From: a virus | Length of the DNA: 46,375 nucleotides | IMG/VR virus record: IMGVR_UViG_3300031392_000003 | Span: 1 to 46,375 of that record | Strand: one strand, 5' to 3' | Shown here: one piece after another, positions 36,574-45,365 of the stretch | Position numbering within the stretch: position 1 is the first letter of the stretch | Layout of the letters: each line of letters starts with the position of its first letter | Translations under genes and position numbers: made by a program | The notes under the pieces: generated by a model | Told to the model about the DNA's origin: nothing | The model's input: the letters and a program-made list of their open reading frames with translations, nothing else | Database searches by the model: none

Positions 36574-38774
36574 AGTTGATGCAAGAAGAACGTGATGTAC
36601 GTACGAGCGTGTCTCAAGAAGGTCGTTTCAAAATTGCTGAGAATGGAAAGGCCTTTAAGGCTCTTATTGACGGTCTATACTCCCGCAAGGCGGAATCAAT
36701 TACTAGGGAGATCTGGTCTAACGCTTACGACGCTCATACAGAACGTGGTAACAAGGACCGCCCCTTTTCTGTTACGTTTCCTAGTTTGTTCAACAACGAG
36801 TTTAGGGTGCGTGATTATGGCTATGGATTGTCTCATGAAGATGTCATGGGACTGTATACAACTGTGTTCCAATCTACAAAAGAGGATACAAACTCTCAAA
36901 CGGGCAAGTGGGGTCTTGGTTCTAAATCGCCTTTCTCCTACACTGACACATACGGGGTTACATCTTGGCATGATGGAAAGCGTAGGGTCTATTCAGCAGT
37001 AATTGGTCGAGACGGTGTACCAACCATTAACTTGATGCACGAGGAAGACTCTAATGATGAAACTGGTCTAGAGGTAACTTTCCCTGTTGATGCTAGAGAC
37101 GTTCAGTCTTTCCGGGATGCTGCTGAGTGGGTTTCTCTCGCCTATGACCCTATCCCAGAGGGGTTTGAGCCTAAAAAGCGTATCAAATATGACATTGATA
37201 AAAAAGGTCTTTACAAGATAGGCAATTTCTGTGATAAAAACGGAAGCCCCGTAGGGATAGGGTATAACGAAACCATTGTTTTTGCTAAAATGGGTACCGT
37301 TCTTTATCCTATCAAGCCTAACGATTATGTTTCTTCTTCCGAAATTATTACTCTAACAAAACTTTGTGGTCGTGATGACATTATTGTCCTACCCTTTGAA
37401 ATGGGGGAACTTGAGATAACTCTGTCTCGGGAGGAGCTATCTTTCGGTAAAGATGAACCTACTGCTGACTCTATTAAAAAGAGAATTAATGAAGTATCAG
37501 ATGTAATCTTAGAGGATACTCTTGAAGTAGTAAACAAATTTAAAACGCTTGAAGAAGCTAACAAATACTTTCGGAGTAGAGTTTCACATAACTATTTTAA
37601 GCAACAATACTTCACTTCTGCCAGTTCAATAGTAAAATTTAGTACTAACTCAAACCTAGAAAAATATGACCCAAAGAAACCGCAATATGGGAATGCTACT
37701 GTTTACAAAGAAGGTAGGTTTACTTCTGTTTGGGGCAAATTACTCAATTCCCATATTCTAACCGAGCTAGACCAATTTTCTTTTGCTTGGATAGATCATA
37801 AAGCCACAGCCAACGCAAAAATTACTAAAACAAATCATTTTACTGATTCAATTTACCGGCTTACCACAGATCCAATTCTTATTATATCCGATCAAAGGAA
37901 GGGAGCGCCCCAAGCAAAGCATAATGCCAGACGTGTACATAAGTACCTAACGGAAAAAGGTTTTAGTCGAGCTTCCTATGTTGAAATAACGGACGACAAC
38001 GAGAAAGAAGCTCTGGATCAGATAAAGACCTATAAGTCTAGGCGTGCAAAAGAGAATAGGGGAACTATTTTTACCCACGAAATAGACTACACCCATCCTA
38101 AAAAGGGGAGGTCTCGTGTAAAACTCAGGGAACTGAAAGGGAATGGCAGCTTCCGTGGTTACGATACTACACTTGAACCTGAAGAATTTGATGAGGGTGG
38201 TTACTATCTTCGCATGTTTAGAAACGATATCCAAGACGGGGCTTTCAAGGAAAATTTTCTTCTCCCTAACTGGAAAAGTATTCTTGGGCTAAGTCCTGAT
38301 GATAAAGTTGTTATTGTTCCTAAAACTATGTGGAGTCGATTTGATAAAGACCCAGATTGGATTAATCTTGATGTCACTGCTAAAGAGGTAATTAATAGTG
38401 GAGAATACAAACGTCTTGTTAATCTGAGGCATTGCATAACTGCAAAAAATCGTATTAGTAATATCATAAATTCCTCTTACAATTCTTACACACTTCCGTT
38501 TTGGCCAAGCAGGCATATAAATGCTATAAGGCCAATCTATGAAAAACTTGAGAAAATTACCGCATCTATAACGAGGGATGATCTACACAAAATTAACTCA
38601 GTTAGGGCTGATGTTAAAGAGTCAGGACATCTTGTTTCTTACGATCGTATCATTGAGGCAATCTCAAAAGAACGATCTTCCCTGTTTCCACTCCTATCTA
38701 AACTGAACGGATGGAATAAAGATACTGTTAAGCAGTATGAAGACCTAGTCATGAACCAAAAAGGAAAGTTTTAA
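36570..38774 (+). CDS. rIIA: rIIA-like protein with GHKL ATPase domain
   Basis: A 734-residue protein. The N-terminal ATP-binding GHKL fold has EIWSNAYDAH (N box), RVRDYGYGLSHEDV (G1) and KWGLGSKSPF (G2). The middle and C-terminal parts resemble phage rIIA proteins and it is followed at once by rIIB. In T4, rIIA/rIIB are membrane-associated and protect infection against the Rex system of a lambda prophage. In other phages they are thought to counter host or prophage exclusion. Expression is coupled to rIIB (TAATG). Confidence 0.88.
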   Translation: MKLMQEERDVRTSVSQEGRFKIAENGKAFKALIDGLYSRKAESITREIWSNAYDAHTERGNKDRPFSVTFPSLFNNEFRVRDYGYGLSHEDVMGLYTTVFQSTKEDTNSQTGKWGLGSKSPFSYTDTYGVTSWHDGKRRVYSAVIGRDGVPTINLMHEEDSNDETGLEVTFPVDARDVQSFRDAAEWVSLAYDPIPEGFEPKKRIKYDIDKKGLYKIGNFCDKNGSPVGIGYNETIVFAKMGTVLYPIKPNDYVSSSEIITLTKLCGRDDIIVLPFEMGELEITLSREELSFGKDEPTADSIKKRINEVSDVILEDTLEVVNKFKTLEEANKYFRSRVSHNYFKQQYFTSASSIVKFSTNSNLEKYDPKKPQYGNATVYKEGRFTSVWGKLLNSHILTELDQFSFAWIDHKATANAKITKTNHFTDSIYRLTTDPILIISDQRKGAPQAKHNARRVHKYLTEKGFSRASYVEITDDNEKEALDQIKTYKSRRAKENRGTIFTHEIDYTHPKKGRSRVKLRELKGNGSFRGYDTTLEPEEFDEGGYYLRMFRNDIQDGAFKENFLLPNWKSILGLSPDDKVVIVPKTMWSRFDKDPDWINLDVTAKEVINSGEYKRLVNLRHCITAKNRISNIINSSYNSYTLPFWPSRHINAIRPIYEKLEKITASITRDDLHKINSVRADVKESGHLVSYDRIIEAISKERSSLFPLLSKLNGWNKDTVKQYEDLVMNQKGKF

Positions 38775-39568
38775 TGCAATACCCCTATACCTACACCCCG
38801 AAAGCAATCTCTATCTTCTTTAACGGCAAGTCGCATAACATCCCAAGTGACTCAAAGAACTTTGATGAGCTTTGTAAACACCTTCTTTACGAGCCTCATG
38901 ACCCTGAACTTATCACCAGTTTGATTGACCGTGGTCTTGCAATGTCTAAGTTTGCAGAAGGTTCTGACATTAATGTTGACCTTGAAGCACAAACTATCAC
39001 CTACAAGGGTGAAGAGCTTCATGGTGTTCTCGTAGATAAGATGCTTGATCTTGCTAGCGAAGACGCTGACATTGAGCCCTTGGCTAACTTCCTTCGCAAC
39101 ATTGACCAGAATCCTAGCTACAACTCTCGTCAGTCTCTGTTTGCATTCCTTGAGCACTGGATGGCTCCTATCACAGAAGATGGGCACTTTGTGGCCTTTA
39201 AGAACGTTCGCGAGAACTACCATGACATCCACTCAAATACATTTGACAATAGTCCGGGTAAGGTGTGCGAAGTTTCTCGACATCAGGTTGATGACAACAT
39301 CAATAACACCTGCTCGCAGGGTCTCCACGTTGCAGCTACCTCTTACCTGAGTCATTTCTACTCTAACGGTAGTCGTACTGTTGCAGTTAAGGTAAACCCG
39401 GCAGACGTGGTTGCTGTGCCGCCGGATTACAACAATGCCAAGATGCGTTGCTGCCGGTACGAGGTTCTTGAAGAAGTTGAGCCTAATAGTCTTGAAGAAC
39501 GCTCTACAAGGGTCGTTTATGATCGTGATTACGATCAGGCCCCGAGTCATCGGGCGTTCCGAGTCTAA
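38774..39568 (+). CDS. rIIB: rIIB-like protein
   Basis: A 264-residue protein overlapping rIIA by one base. It has FLEHWMAPITEDGHFVAFKN, then CSQGLHVAATSYLSHF and VKVNPADVVAVPPDYNNAKM, a set of motifs typical of rIIB proteins. It should act with rIIA. A terminator-like hairpin follows. Confidence 0.88.
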   Translation: MQYPYTYTPKAISIFFNGKSHNIPSDSKNFDELCKHLLYEPHDPELITSLIDRGLAMSKFAEGSDINVDLEAQTITYKGEELHGVLVDKMLDLASEDADIEPLANFLRNIDQNPSYNSRQSLFAFLEHWMAPITEDGHFVAFKNVRENYHDIHSNTFDNSPGKVCEVSRHQVDDNINNTCSQGLHVAATSYLSHFYSNGSRTVAVKVNPADVVAVPPDYNNAKMRCCRYEVLEEVEPNSLEERSTRVVYDRDYDQAPSHRAFRV

Positions 39569-39593
39569 TCGTCGGAACTGGTAATAAAACATT

Positions 39594-39620
39594 GGTCATC
39601 CCTCTTTCTGAGGGGTGGCC
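39594..39620 (+). terminator. Terminator-like hairpin after rIIB
   Basis: GGTCATCCCTC (39594-39604) pairs with GAGGGGTGGCC (39610-39620) around TTTCT, an 11-bp stem. It differs from the hairpin after the tape measure gene by one stem base and the loop. No T-run follows (TACAAAACC). It may be a terminator for the phage RNA polymerase or an RNA processing site. Confidence 0.7.
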
Positions 39621-39667
39621 TACAAAACCAAACCTGTAAACTGAACTCCTATAAAGGACCAGACCAA

Positions 39668-41860
39668 ATGACAAACTTCAAACTTTTTGCTAACACAGTA
39701 AACAAGAGCTTCGACAAAATGTCTAAAGGTGAACTATTCGTTGTTGACCTAGAACTTCAGGACTTTGGTGAAAAAGAGGTGTACGCCAAGAACGACTACG
39801 GGCGTCCAGCCTATGACCTCGGACCAATCAAAGACAAGTATGAAGAAAAAGATTTCTTTGACTTTTACCTCGACGCGTTTACCGGGAAGGAAAACCCCAT
39901 CTTCCGTACACGTACGTTCCACGATGGTTCATATGATAAACAATTTATTCGTCGAGTTGGCGGCGTCATATCCATTGATCCGAAGACTTTTGAGAAAACT
40001 ACTGTATGGGATAACTGTAGTAACCTTCCAGAGCCTTACAACAGAATAGCGAAGGCAATGAGGAGTATTGTAAAGTCCACGCCGATCAAATCTATCTTCC
40101 GATCCTCTGAATGGAAGGTGTCGGTGCCCTCTAACAAGAACCTTGATCCGGATGGTAACGTGGAAACCTTCTACCATTTTCACGCTAGCATCGACAAGGC
40201 CCATTACCATAAGTCTCCGGGGGATCCACAGGGGAAAGTCAAATCTCTTTATGGGGTTTTTAAACGATCAATGGACGAATTCACCATTGATGCTCTTGAA
40301 ACAGTAAAGGATTTGATTGACGAAAACAGTCTCTACCGAGGTCAAGAGCATAAGAAAAAAGTTAATGACATGCTCAAGGCAAAAAAAGATTTTAAGAATA
40401 AGCTAGTTTCTTCACAAAAGGATAGTTTCCTGTGGCATGTAGCAGCAACAAACCCCGGCCTCGCTTCCTTCCGAAATACCTCAATTGGTACTCTTGTTAC
40501 AGACTTGTCCAAGGGTAAAGAGGTTGAATCAGCGGTAAAGTCTTTTGAAAGTAAAGTTGCTCCTCAAAACTACAAGCGTCCTAAAGCTTTGATCACCCAA
40601 CGTATGGTTGATGATGCTGTTAAGACTCTTAAAGAGCTTAACATGGAACACGCTGTTGATCGTAGGCTTGCTCGTGCTTCAGATATGAACGTTAACGACG
40701 TTTTGTTTGTTGACCGGGACACTGGTAAACAGATGATCGGTGGTTCTGTGATTAATGATTTGCTTTCTTCTGAAGTTAAAAAGACAGACTTTAGCATCAA
40801 GAACGCTAAGCCGATTCCAGCAGAGGACTTCATTGAACATGTTGTTCCTCAGGCCAATAAGATTGAAGCCTTGGTTCGTAACGATCATACGGCTAACTTC
40901 ATGACAGTTACCGCTCCCAAACACGGTGACTCCGGTGGTCTCTTTAGCTGGAACAATGACTTTGGTTGGGCCTACAACGGTGGTATCACTGATTCTGATC
41001 TCCGCCGTGAAGTTGCTGCACGAGGGGGTTCGGTTAATGGTGACTTCCGGTTCTCTCACTCTTGGAACCACGAGGGTCGGCGTAATGCCTCCCTTATGGA
41101 TCTTCATGTTTTCCACCCCGGAAATAGCAAGAGGGCTTTTGAAGTTGGTGACAAGTATGGTAACAACGAACAGCGAGTAGGCTGGAACAAACGTCAACAT
41201 TCGCAAACAGGAGGAGTTCAAGACGTAGATTACACTTCAGCTGCGCCAAGTGGCAATGTACCAGTTGAGAACATTACTTACCCGTCTCGTAGTAAAATGT
41301 CGGATGGTATATATCGTTGTGCCATTCATAACTGGAAACTTCGTTCTCCTACAGAAGGTGGCTTCAAAGCCGAGATTGAGTTTGATGGTCAGGTCTTTGA
41401 ATATGACTATCCTAAAAAACTTGGTCACAAAGAATGGGTTCTTGTTGCTGAGGTAACCCTAGAAAATGGTGTGTTCTCTATCGCTCACAAGATCCCTTGC
41501 TCTTCTCAGTCTTCTAAAGATATTTGGGGAGTAGATACAAACAACCTAGCAACGGTTCGTACTATCATGAACTCACCTAACTACTGGGGTAATAATAAGG
41601 CTGGTAATAAACACACCTTTTTCATCCTCGACGGGTGTGAGATTGATGAGGAACCTCGTGGTATCTTTAATGAGTTTCTAAGTCCAGCGCTTTATAAGCA
41701 CCGTAAGGTGTTTGAAGTACTTGGAAACAAGACTAAGTGCGAGCTTGATCCCGACCAGCTTTCTGGTGTTGGATTTTCTCATACCAAAAAAGCCGAAATC
41801 GAACTTTTGGTAACAGACAACAAAGGTAAGAAAACCGCTTACAACGTAAACTTTGGATAA
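39668..41860 (+). CDS. Conserved phage protein with C-terminal YfaP/DUF2135-like domain
   Basis: A 730-residue protein. The N-terminal part (residues 1-400: DLYLDAFTGKENPIFRTRTFHD type sequence near 60-80, then RRVGGVISID) resembles a large conserved protein seen beside rII genes in many phages. Residues about 450-600 look like a beta-sandwich of the YfaP/DUF2135 kind (GDFRFSHSWNHE, ASLMDLHVFHPG, GGVQDVDYTS, PVENITYP). It starts 48 bases after the rIIB hairpin, so it is a separate but adjacent unit. The function is unknown. The domain assignment is by eye. Confidence 0.75.
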   Translation: MTNFKLFANTVNKSFDKMSKGELFVVDLELQDFGEKEVYAKNDYGRPAYDLGPIKDKYEEKDFFDFYLDAFTGKENPIFRTRTFHDGSYDKQFIRRVGGVISIDPKTFEKTTVWDNCSNLPEPYNRIAKAMRSIVKSTPIKSIFRSSEWKVSVPSNKNLDPDGNVETFYHFHASIDKAHYHKSPGDPQGKVKSLYGVFKRSMDEFTIDALETVKDLIDENSLYRGQEHKKKVNDMLKAKKDFKNKLVSSQKDSFLWHVAATNPGLASFRNTSIGTLVTDLSKGKEVESAVKSFESKVAPQNYKRPKALITQRMVDDAVKTLKELNMEHAVDRRLARASDMNVNDVLFVDRDTGKQMIGGSVINDLLSSEVKKTDFSIKNAKPIPAEDFIEHVVPQANKIEALVRNDHTANFMTVTAPKHGDSGGLFSWNNDFGWAYNGGITDSDLRREVAARGGSVNGDFRFSHSWNHEGRRNASLMDLHVFHPGNSKRAFEVGDKYGNNEQRVGWNKRQHSQTGGVQDVDYTSAAPSGNVPVENITYPSRSKMSDGIYRCAIHNWKLRSPTEGGFKAEIEFDGQVFEYDYPKKLGHKEWVLVAEVTLENGVFSIAHKIPCSSQSSKDIWGVDTNNLATVRTIMNSPNYWGNNKAGNKHTFFILDGCEIDEEPRGIFNEFLSPALYKHRKVFEVLGNKTKCELDPDQLSGVGFSHTKKAEIELLVTDNKGKKTAYNVNFG

Positions 41861-41873
41861 AGGAATCAAAACC

Positions 41874-42275
41874 ATGACTAATCTCTACAAACGTGCTGCA
41901 AAAGAAAACTGGCGCTTCAACTCCACTAAGGGTCAGATGACCGTTGAGGATCTGTTCAAGTTGGCTCTGACTTCTCAAACAGGTGCTGCTTGCCTTAATA
42001 AGGTGGCAATTGATCTTTCTCGTCAGATTCGTGAAACGGGAGAAGAGACCTTCGTTGATACTGGGTCTAACCCCCAGTTGACTCGTTGGAAAGATCAGCT
42101 TGAGCTTGTTAAAGACGTAATTGCTGATAAGCAAGACGAAAACGCTGCTCGTCAAGATGCCCGCGCTAAAGCTGAAAAGCGTCAGAAGCTTCTTGAGATC
42201 CTTGATAAGAAACAAGAAAACAAACTGGAAGGTCTTTCCGAAGATGAAATCCGAAAGCAACTTGCCGAACTTTGA
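41874..42275 (+). CDS. Hypothetical coiled-coil protein, 133 residues
   Basis: ATG 41874 follows AAAGGAATCAAAACC. The upstream in-frame ATG at 41853 overlaps the previous gene and is less likely. The C-terminal half is a long charged helix (DENAARQDARAKAEKRQKLL; DKKQENKLEGLSEDEIRKQL), likely a coiled coil. Function is unknown. Confidence 0.65.
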   Translation: MTNLYKRAAKENWRFNSTKGQMTVEDLFKLALTSQTGAACLNKVAIDLSRQIRETGEETFVDTGSNPQLTRWKDQLELVKDVIADKQDENAARQDARAKAEKRQKLLEILDKKQENKLEGLSEDEIRKQLAEL

Positions 42276-42489
42276 TCTTCTTAGTCTGATGAATAGGAGC
42301 GCTAGAAACTCTGATGCGTATCTTAGTTTACATGCGCTTGGCGCTGCTAGACATTACAACACTATGTTTAACTCCTACAAACAGGAACTGATTTCACGCG
42401 GGGTAAAACTCGCGTGGGATCAAAAAGGTTTTGCAACTATAGTAAGCAAGGAAAAAAAACAATGCACTGGTGTGATAAAGCCGAACTAG
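42244..42489 (+). CDS. Hypothetical protein, 81 residues
   Basis: From ATG 42244, overlapping the end of the previous gene by 32 bases, the frame gives LSLHALGAARHYNTMFNSYK and LAWDQKGFATIVSKEKKQCT. An in-frame ATG at 42289 is an alternative start. No family is recognised. Confidence 0.5.
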   Translation: MKSESNLPNFDLLSLMNRSARNSDAYLSLHALGAARHYNTMFNSYKQELISRGVKLAWDQKGFATIVSKEKKQCTGVIKPN

Positions 42490-42620
42490 AACTTGAACAA
42501 GAGCTTGAGGATGGCCTTATAACTCAGGAAGAGTTTAATGAGTATATAAGAGACCTCAAGCAAGAACTCAGAGAAGCAAGAGAAGAGGCTGCAGAAGCTG
42601 CATTTGACAACTACTACTGA
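42462..42620 (+). CDS. Small acidic helical protein, 52 residues
   Basis: ATG 42462 has CAAGGAAAA upstream and overlaps the preceding gene. The product is one long acidic helix (ELELEQELEDGLITQEEFNE; LKQELREAREEAAEAAFD), resembling small phage proteins of unknown role. Confidence 0.6.
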   Translation: MHWCDKAELELEQELEDGLITQEEFNEYIRDLKQELREAREEAAEAAFDNYY

Positions 42621-42659
42621 CTATACTGTATACTAAATCAACAGAAGGAAGCCATAACA

Positions 42660-42854
42660 ATGGTGAAAAAGACAGAAGAGTATTACATTTGTGATAGGTG
42701 TAATATTAAAATGGAGAGACCTATGGTAGGGTGCGATCTGGCAGGTTGGGTGGCTTTAAATTGGACAGATCTTTGTTGTTCCTGTAACTTTCACCTTGAA
42801 AACCTAGTCAAGGACGAGCAGAAAAAACAACGAAAAACAAGGGCAAAACTATGA
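42660..42854 (+). CDS. Zinc-ribbon-like small protein, 64 residues
   Basis: It has GAAGGAAG before the ATG. It contains YYICDRCNIKMERP and LCCSCNFHLENL, two Cys-x2-Cys knuckles about 39 residues apart that could bind one zinc. This resembles small zinc-ribbon proteins of phages. The partner and role are unknown. Confidence 0.65.
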   Translation: MVKKTEEYYICDRCNIKMERPMVGCDLAGWVALNWTDLCCSCNFHLENLVKDEQKKQRKTRAKL

Positions 42855-42994
42855 AGATTGATCTAGATAGGATTAAGCCGGTGGGTGGTAGCCGACTCAC
42901 CAAAGAAGAATGTCTTAGGCGCATCAAAGAATGCCAAGAGGCTAACATGATCCATGCTGTCGAAGCGTTAAAAGAAGAAATGAAAGGTTACTAA
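42851..42994 (+). CDS. Hypothetical protein, 47 residues
   Basis: ATG 42851 overlaps the preceding stop (ATGA). The product is charged and helical (KIDLDRIKPVGGSRLTKEEC; LRRIKECQEANMIHAVEALK) and ends at TAA 42992-42994, 3 bases before the next ATG. The tight fit supports translation. No family is recognised. Confidence 0.55.
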   Translation: MKIDLDRIKPVGGSRLTKEECLRRIKECQEANMIHAVEALKEEMKGY

Positions 42995-42997
42995 CTT

Positions 42998-43396
42998 ATG
43001 GCTTATATGAATTATAACTGGGATCTTGTGAGCAACCTATGCTTTGTTTTTGGTTCTAACCTCGCTGGTTATCACAGTGCAGGGGCGGCTTACTATGCAC
43101 ATCAAGGCCTTGGAGCAGCTTGGGGTGTAGGGACTGGCCGTACTGGCCGGTGCTATGCTATCCCTACTAAAGACGGGAGTATGCAGACTTTGTCTCTCGA
43201 TAAAATTGAGAACTTTGTCTATAGGTTTATCAAGTATGCTGAGGCTCGCCCCGGTCTCTTGTTTGTTATCACACCGATTGGTTGTGGTCTGGCTGGCCAT
43301 AATCGAGAGGACATCATGCAGCTTATCATAGATCAAGGAGGTCCTCTCCCTAACATGGTCTTTACAGCAAGCTGGGTGGATCTGGACGTAATCTAA
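42998..43396 (+). CDS. A1S_2505-like phage non-structural protein
   Basis: A 132-residue protein with the pattern CFVFGSNLAGYHSAGAAYYA, then RCYAIPTKDGSMQTLSLDKI and LFVITPIGCGLAGHNREDIM. This matches a family of phage proteins (A1S_2505 type) with a macro-domain-like look (Gly-rich loops). Members are common in lytic phages. The substrate is not established, and ADP-ribose-type binding is a possibility only. Confidence 0.75.
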   Translation: MAYMNYNWDLVSNLCFVFGSNLAGYHSAGAAYYAHQGLGAAWGVGTGRTGRCYAIPTKDGSMQTLSLDKIENFVYRFIKYAEARPGLLFVITPIGCGLAGHNREDIMQLIIDQGGPLPNMVFTASWVDLDVI

Positions 43397-43420
43397 ACAC
43401 ATAGGATAAGGAGAAAATCA

Positions 43421-43663
43421 ATGGCTGGTGGAAAATCTGGAATTGGTAAAGCAAAGGCACGTCAGAGCAGCCACAAGAGTGCTCTTGGAATTAACGCTAG
43501 GCAGAAAGCCGGGCTTCCGGCTAAGTCTGGTCGTCGTCGATCGCCTAACATTCGTTCTGAAGTTGATCGGCATGGTAAGCGGAATTGGGTTACTGCAACC
43601 CCCAATGAAGTCCATGCTAACAACAAGAAGAATCACCAGAAGTCCCAAAGCGTGGCTGTGTAA
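43421..43663 (+). CDS. Small basic protein, 80 residues
   Basis: It has AAGGAGAAAA before the ATG. It is strongly basic throughout (GKAKARQSSHKSALGINARQ; KSGRRRSPNIRSEVDRHGKR) and probably binds nucleic acid. Its stop overlaps the next ATG (TAATG). The family is unknown. Confidence 0.6.
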   Translation: MAGGKSGIGKAKARQSSHKSALGINARQKAGLPAKSGRRRSPNIRSEVDRHGKRNWVTATPNEVHANNKKNHQKSQSVAV

Positions 43664-43839
43664 TGGTGTATGAGGATCTTGGTCCATTTAAGACAAAGGA
43701 GGACGCCCTTGTGGCGTCTTCTAACTACCTGAGAAAGTATCCTGCGCAAGGCTACGATACTATAACCCGCAAACCATATATGTCTCCGAGAGATAACAAG
43801 TGGTATGCGATAGTTTCGAGAGGAAACAACTGTGATTGA
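43663..43839 (+). CDS. Hypothetical protein, 58 residues
   Basis: ATG 43663 overlaps the preceding stop, and the frame ends at TGA 43837-43839 inside the start of the next gene. The product (KTKEDALVASSNYLRKYPAQ; SPRDNKWYAIVSRGNNCD) looks like a small folded domain with a helix and two strands. No family is recognised. Confidence 0.55.
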   Translation: MVYEDLGPFKTKEDALVASSNYLRKYPAQGYDTITRKPYMSPRDNKWYAIVSRGNNCD

Positions 43840-44023
43840 ATCTTACAAACCTAACAAAAAATCTTGGCTATTTGTTAAAGGCTATGAAGAAATTTTTGAG
43901 AAAAGGAGACAAAACTACGTGGCCAAACCGCCCGGCCTTATCAATACAAAGTACCGGTCTATCAAATACAATTTCTGCCCTAGGGTGGATTACAGTAAGG
44001 TGAAAAACTATGACAATTGCTAA
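43832..44023 (+). CDS. Hypothetical protein, 63 residues (GTG start)
   Basis: GTG 43832 follows GAGAGGAAACAACT. The protein is basic and aromatic (KPNKKSWLFVKGYEEIFEKR; YRSIKYNFCPRVDYSKVKNY). It overlaps both neighbours by 8-14 bases. Function is unknown. Confidence 0.55.
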   Translation: MIESYKPNKKSWLFVKGYEEIFEKRRQNYVAKPPGLINTKYRSIKYNFCPRVDYSKVKNYDNC

Positions 44024-44369
44024 AATAACTGATAAGGAATTTAATCAATGGATGGCCGCACTCCGCAGTGGTAAGTACCAGCAAATACAAGGGACACTTA
44101 TGGGTGTTTCAGAGTTTGGTAAGACAGGTTATTGCTGCCTTGGTGTACTTAATGATTTGTTTCATCTCGGCCCTATGGAAGTTGAGAGTCTTAATAAAAG
44201 TGGTTTTACTTTTGAAGGACACGAGATAACCTATGACCACATAATGAAATTCACCCAAGACTCAAAAATATCAAGAATTGCTACAGAAATGAATGACAAA
44301 GGTAAATCCTTTAGTGAGATTGCAAATGCTCTAGAAGAATACTATTATAGCAAAGGAAAACCTAAATGA
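44010..44369 (+). CDS. Conserved phage hypothetical protein, 119 residues
   Basis: The start ITDKEFNQWMAALRSGKYQQ followed by GYCCLGVLNDLF is a familiar pattern in phage hypothetical proteins (W...LRSG.Y.Q..G.L......CCLGVL). The C-terminal part is helical. It is the last gene of native composition before the GC-rich insert, and its stop overlaps ATGA at 44366. Confidence 0.65.
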   Translation: MTIAKITDKEFNQWMAALRSGKYQQIQGTLMGVSEFGKTGYCCLGVLNDLFHLGPMEVESLNKSGFTFEGHEITYDHIMKFTQDSKISRIATEMNDKGKSFSEIANALEEYYYSKGKPK

Positions 44370-44387
44370 AAAACCTAACACAAGCAG

Positions 44388-44663
44388 ATGTCGCCCGCCT
44401 TGAATGCGCGCTGGAAGTCGTCCGATCTGATCGGGCTGTTGCCCGTGTTGGTGCAGCCGTCACACGTTGGCAAAACGCTTGGCGTGTTCCCGGCGGTCGA
44501 AACCAAAAAGCCCGGCTGGCGTCTGACGCCCGGCGACAAACGCGGCCTGCGCCTGGCCGCTTTCCTGCAATCCGTTCGGGGCTTCGGCGGTGTCGGTGGG
44601 TTTTGTTGCACAGCCGACGATTTTGCAAAATTACTGCTTGACTCGTGCGGTATTAACGGGTAA
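44388..44663 (+). pseudogene. N-truncated VRR-NUC nuclease fragment
   Basis: The frame from ATG 44388 to TAA 44661-44663 contains KSSDLIGLLPVLV, VFPAVETKKPGWRLTPGDKR and FLQSVRGFGGVGGFCCTADD, the second half of the VRR-NUC nuclease fold with its Asp and E-x-K. The first half of the usual domain is missing. The upstream bases 44366-44401 encode MKNLTQADVAR in another frame, copied from the gene at 44952. A frame starting there (to 44641) is a chimera without sense. The fragment probably lacks activity. Confidence 0.65.
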
Positions 44664-44710
44664 TAGTGGTGCAAGGAAACGGGCAGACGCCCACAACTGG
44701 AGAGACCAAG

Positions 44711-44896
44711 ATGAGCATGCAGATTTTGAAATACAGCGTTTACGCAAACGGCATCTTCTGGGGTGAGTTTGAAGGCACGAGCGAGCAAGATGCAATGGAA
44801 GTTGCAGCCACACTTCACGGCACGCCATACATTGACGATGACGGCGACGAGTGCCCCGACACCACCGGCATGACCGCCGTTGAAATTGACGCATGA
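44711..44896 (+). CDS. Hypothetical protein, 61 residues
   Basis: ATG 44711 has GGAGAG upstream and is preferred to GTG 44666. The protein has a helix-strand layout (QILKYSVYANGIFWGEFEGT; SEQDAMEVAATLHGTPYIDD) and an acidic end. It is GC-rich in codon use like its neighbours. No family is recognised. Confidence 0.6.
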   Translation: MSMQILKYSVYANGIFWGEFEGTSEQDAMEVAATLHGTPYIDDDGDECPDTTGMTAVEIDA

Positions 44897-44951
44897 CCCC
44901 CACCCCCGGCCACGCGCCGGGGACCACACATCAACCAAAGGAACCAACCAA

Positions 44952-45332
44952 ATGAAAAACCTAACACAAGCAGATGTCGTCCGCCTTTTTGAGGATGCAG
45001 GTCTGACGATAGACATTCGCGGATCGCTCCGAGTTACCCACAAAACAGGCACATTCCTTTACGATACTGAGGACGAGGACGACCGCGGCGTTTATATCGC
45101 AATGCACCAAGACACCATTGACGCCGATGAAAAATACCGTGCAGAAGAAGAGAAGCGCGCAGCGGAGGAAGCCAAACTGAAGGCCGCGTTCTTGGAAACG
45201 GATGAAGGAAAGGAGTGGGCGGAGAAAAACGCATTCCCTACCATTGACGTTTCTAGCGGGTCTGAGACGTATTTTACGGGCATATTTGTTAACTGTGCCG
45301 ACCTTAGCGGCGGCAAGCCTTGGCTGAAATAA
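44952..45332 (+). CDS. Hypothetical protein, 126 residues
   Basis: It starts with MKNLTQADVVRLFEDAGLTI and has AAAGGAACC upstream. A helical acidic stretch (EKYRAEEEKRAAEEAKLKAA) lies in the middle. Its first 36 bases recur at 44366 with one to two changes, a sign of recombination. Function is unknown. Confidence 0.6.
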   Translation: MKNLTQADVVRLFEDAGLTIDIRGSLRVTHKTGTFLYDTEDEDDRGVYIAMHQDTIDADEKYRAEEEKRAAEEAKLKAAFLETDEGKEWAEKNAFPTIDVSSGSETYFTGIFVNCADLSGGKPWLK

Positions 45333-45365
45333 CTAAGTCCATTTAAATAACAACGGAGAGAGACC

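Noticed and set aside
40570-41221. Minus-strand frames inside the 730-residue gene
   Set aside because: They are antisense to a strong coding frame, without ribosome sites or recognisable content.
44366-44641. 91-residue frame starting MKNLTQADVARLE
   Set aside because: After the first 11 residues, which are copied from the gene at 44952, the frame runs out of phase through the VRR-NUC fragment and gives Arg-rich nonsense.
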